Below, in pieces: positions 61,467-64,000 of a stretch of 64,000 nt of DNA. Origin of the DNA: Hydractinia symbiolongicarpus. Lineage: Eukaryota; Cnidaria; Hydrozoa; Anthoathecata; Hydractiniidae. Location: NCBI RefSeq assembly GCF_029227915.1, contig NC_079886.1:1302001-1366000 (forward strand). Direction: 5' to 3'. Made by a program: the position numbers and the translations under genes. The notes beneath the pieces are model-generated. The model did not search any database. It saw only the letters and a program-made list of their open reading frames with translations, and was not told where the DNA came from. Numbering within the stretch: position 1 is the first letter of the stretch; every line of letters begins with the position of its first letter.

Positions 61467-62073
61467 GTCTCATCAAAAATGAAAACATTTTTGAAAACTA
61501 CAAGTCTCATGCGTTTTAGTGGTGAAAAAATAATTTAAAAAATCGTTCGGGAAATGAGTTTACTCCTTGAGTACTTTCTTTGTATACTTTTGACTATACG
61601 GGCCGAGTACCAGATTCACGGGAAATCGCGGGTTTTCGTTTGCCGGCGATTAAACTTCTTTTATTCAGCGTCTTATCAAAAATGAAAACATTTTTGAAAG
61701 CTACAAGTCTCATGCGTTTTAGTGGTGAAAAAATAATTCAAAAAATCGTTCTGAAAATGAGTTTACTCACAGGATACTTTCTTTGTATACATTTGACTAT
61801 AGGCCAAGCCCGGGATTTACAGGAAATCGCGGGTTTTCGTTTGCCGGCGAATAAACTTCTTTTATTCAGCGTCTCATCAAAAATGAAAATATTTTTGAAA
61901 ACTACATGTCTCATGCGTTTAAGTGGTGAAAAAATAATTTAAAAAATCGTTCGGGAAATGAGTTTACTCCCTGGGTACTTTCTTTATATACATTCGACTA
62001 TACGGGCCGGGAACGGGATTTACGGGAAATTGCGGATTTTCGTTTGCCGGCGATTAAACTTCTTTTATTTAAC
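61467..62073 (+). repeat. mG'-mX-mC' core with a 2-bp deletion
   Basis: mX has GACTATAGGCCAAGCC where other copies have TATAGGGGCCAAG, and also GGCGAATAAAC. The deletion shifts frame and lengthens the chance open frame starting at 61,580; it has no coding significance. Confidence 0.85.
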
Positions 62074-62881
62074 GTCTCATCAAAAAGGAAAACATTTTTA
62101 AATACTACAAGTCTCATGCGTTTTGGTGGTGAAAAAAAAATTAAAAAATCGTTCGGGAAATGAGTTTACTCCCTGGGTACTTTCTTTTTATACTTTTGAC
62201 TATACGGGCCGGGAACGGGATTTACGGGAAATTGCGGGTTTTCGTTTGCCGGCGATTAAACTTCTCTTATTTAACGTCTCATCAAAAATGAAAACATTTT
62301 TAAATACTACAAGTCTCATGCGTTTTGGTGGTGAAAAAAAAATTAAAAAATCATTCGGGAAATGAGTTTACTCCCTGTGTACTTTCTTTTTATACTTTTG
62401 ACTATACGGGCCGAGTACGGGATTTACGGGAAATTGCGGGTTTTCGTTTGCCCGCGATTAAACTTCTTTTATTTAGAGTTTCATCAAAAAGGAAAACATT
62501 TTTAAATACTACAAGTCTCATGCGTTTTGGTGGTGAAAAAAAAATTAAAAAATCGTTCGGGAAATGAGTTTACTCCCTGGGTACTTTCTTTTTATACTTT
62601 TGACTATACGGGCCGGGAACGGGATTTACGGGAAATTGCGGGTTTTCGTTTGCCGGCGATTAAACTTCTTTTATTTAACGTCTCATCAAAAATGAAAACA
62701 TTTTTAAATACTACAAGTCTCATGCGTTTTGGTGGTGAAAAAAAAATTAAAAAATCGTTCGGGAAATGAGTTTACTCCCTGGGTACTTTCTTTTTATACT
62801 TTTGACTATACGGGCCGAGTACGGGATTTACGGGAAATTGCGGGTTTTCGTTTGCCGGCGATTAAACTTCTTTTATTTAGA
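62074..62881 (+). repeat. mH-mH2 dimer duplicated in tandem (2 x 404 bp)
   Basis: mH at 62,074, mH2 at 62,276, mH at 62,478 and mH2 at 62,680, each 202 bp. Copy 2 opens with AGAGTTTCATCAAAAAGG at the joint, mixing the mH2 end with an mH start. Elsewhere the mH-mH2 pair is present once per HOR. Confidence 0.9.
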
Positions 62882-64000
62882 GTTTCATCCAAAATGAAAA
62901 CATTTTTGAAAACTACAAGTCTCATGCGTTTTAGTGGTGAAAAAATAATTTAAAAAATCGTTCAGGAAAAGAGTATACTCCTTGAGTATTTTCTTTGTAT
63001 ACTTTTGACTATACGGGCCGAGTACCGGATTTACGGGAAATCGCGGGTTTTCGTTTGCCGGCGATTAAACTTCTTTTATTCAGCGTCTTATCAAAAATGG
63101 AAACATTTTTGAAAACTACAAGTCTCATGCGTTTTAGTGGTGAAAAAATAATTTAAAAAATCGTTCGGGAAATGAATTTACTCCCTGGGTACTTTCTTTG
63201 TATACTTTTGACTATACGGGCCGAGTACCGGATTTACGGGAAATCGCGGGTTTTCGTTTGCCGGCGATTAAACTTCTTTTATTCAGCGTTTTATCAAAAA
63301 TGAAAACATTTTTGAAAACTACAAGTCTCATGCGTTTTAGTGGTGAAGAAATAATTTAAAAAATCGTTCAGAAAATGATTTTACTCACAGGGTGCTTTCT
63401 TTGTATACATTCGACTATAGGGGCCAAGCCCGGGATTTACAGGAAATCGCGGGTTTTCGTTTGCCGGCGATTAAACTTCTTTTCTTCAGCGTCTCATCAA
63501 AATTGAAAATATTTTTGAAAACTACAAGTCTCATGCGTTTTAGTGGTGAAAAAATAATTTAAAAAATCGTTCAGGAAATGAGTTTACTCCTTGAGTACTT
63601 TCTTTGTATACTCTTGACTATACGGGCCGAGTACGGGATTTACGGGAAATCGCGGGTTTTCGTTTGCCGGCGATTAAACTTCTTTTATTTAGCGTCTCAT
63701 CAAAAATAAAAACATTTTTGAAAACTACAAGTCTCATGCGTTTTAGTGGTGAAAAAATAATTTAAAAAATCGTTCGGGAAATGAGTTTACTCCCTGGGTA
63801 CTTTCTTTATATACTTTTGACTATACGGGCCGAGTACCGGATTTACGGGAAATCGCGGGTTTTCGTTTGCCGGCGATTAAACTTCTTTTATTCAGCGTCT
63901 TATCAAAAATGAAAACATTTTTGAAAACTACAAGTCTCATGCGTTTTAGTGGTGAAAAAATAATTTAAAAAATCGTTCGGGAAATGAGTTTACTCCCTGG
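62882..64000 (+). repeat. Right-edge monomers mA-mN'-like-mB-mE-mK-like, truncated
   Basis: Five complete monomers and one cut by the window edge. Oddities: TCAAAAATGGAAACATT near 63,092, GAAGAAATAATTT near 63,346 (shared with 60,713), ATGATTTTACTCAC near 63,376 and TTTTCTTCAGCG near 63,481. The array is still running at 64,000. Confidence 0.82.

Larger units (their letters stand above)
1..64000 (+). repeat. Satellite DNA array, ~203-bp monomer, about 315 head-to-tail copies
   Basis: The word GTCTCATGCG (or a one-base variant) recurs every 202-203 bp through the window. The first copies of its internal ATGCG start at 51, 254, 457, 660, 863, 1066 and 1268. Every monomer is in the same orientation, and neither edge shows a transition to non-repeat DNA: the window opens and closes inside a monomer. 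No stretch of 300 bp or more is free of the repeat. Known biology: arrays like this with higher-order structure occur at eukaryotic centromeres, pericentromeres and knobs. The family is not one I recognise, and location on the chromosome is inference. Confidence 0.98.

Noticed and set aside
61580-61942. 120-codon open frame
   Set aside because: It arises from a 2-bp deletion in mX (TATAGGCC) that joins two frames.
1-64000. CRISPR array
   Set aside because: The 203-bp unit repeats throughout with no variable unique spacers between short repeats.
1-64000. Transposon, retroelement or viral insertion within the array
   Set aside because: Monomer phase is unbroken from end to end; no foreign segment, terminal repeats or target-site duplication were seen.
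1-64000. Inverted monomers or strand switches
   Set aside because: The words GTCTCATGCG and GATTAAACTTC appear on the + strand in every monomer read; none was found reversed.
1-64000. Bacterial or phage origin
   Set aside because: No genes, ribosome-binding sites or operons over 64 kb, and satellite HOR organisation of this size is not known from bacteria.

Overview
The whole 64-kb window is one uninterrupted satellite DNA array. It is built from about 315 head-to-tail copies of a monomer that is usually 203 bp (some subtypes are 202, 201 or 204 bp), all on the same strand. Monomers are cut at both window edges, so the array continues on both sides. I saw no unique spacer, transposon insertion, inversion, RNA gene or credible protein gene. 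The short open frames are by-products of the repeat: 203 is 3x67+2, so each frame shifts at every monomer boundary, and the same peptides recur dozens of times. An array this long with higher-order repeats (HORs) is typical of eukaryotic centromeric or pericentromeric heterochromatin, or of a heterochromatic knob. I do not recognise the satellite family and cannot name the organism.

The monomer is bipartite. Its first ~130 bp are A/T-rich with a 22-bp hairpin-forming dyad and A-tracts. A ~50-bp GC-rich block (monomer positions ~132-181) carries four CGGG words about one helical turn apart and ends in GCCGGC. In the 203-bp copy I counted by hand, GC is about 36% and there are 13 CpGs where base composition predicts about 6.5.

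The monomers fall into recognisable subtypes, labelled mA to mZ here with diagnostic words given per entry, and these are arranged into several HOR generations. From left to right: a mixed region (1-2,849); a 9-mer x2 (2,850-6,503); a 4-mer x2 (6,707-8,326); an 8-mer family mA-mC-mD-mC-mE-mB-mF-mG (about 9.1-13.2 and 20.7-27.0 kb) with deleted versions; an 11-mer x3 whose middle copy lacks two monomers (12,994-19,083); a 6-mer x2 built on chimeric monomers (18.9-21.3 kb); another 6-mer x2 (28,619-31,054) with a diverged third copy 4,260 bp further on; a mixed region (31.1-37.5 kb); a 7-mer x2 with a conversion patch (37,548-40,385); an 11-mer family with one-monomer gains and losses (39,980-46,669); a very recent 31-monomer tandem duplication of exactly 6,283 bp (42,118-54,683); a 12-mer x2 of 2,431 bp (52,751-57,612); then 6-mer, 4-mer and 9-mer units sharing one core, ending in a dimer x2 (62,074-62,881).

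There are two domains. Subtypes mC and mD dominate up to about 36-37.5 kb and then vanish; the mG'/mX family dominates to the right. Nested diagnostic variants allow a relative order: the 12-mer duplication came first, then a point mutation in one of its copies, then the 31-mer duplication that copied that mutation. Everything here was read by eye from the sequence; no alignment or database search was run. Copy boundaries are given in the monomer register and true breakpoints may lie up to one monomer away, except where an exact joint is stated.
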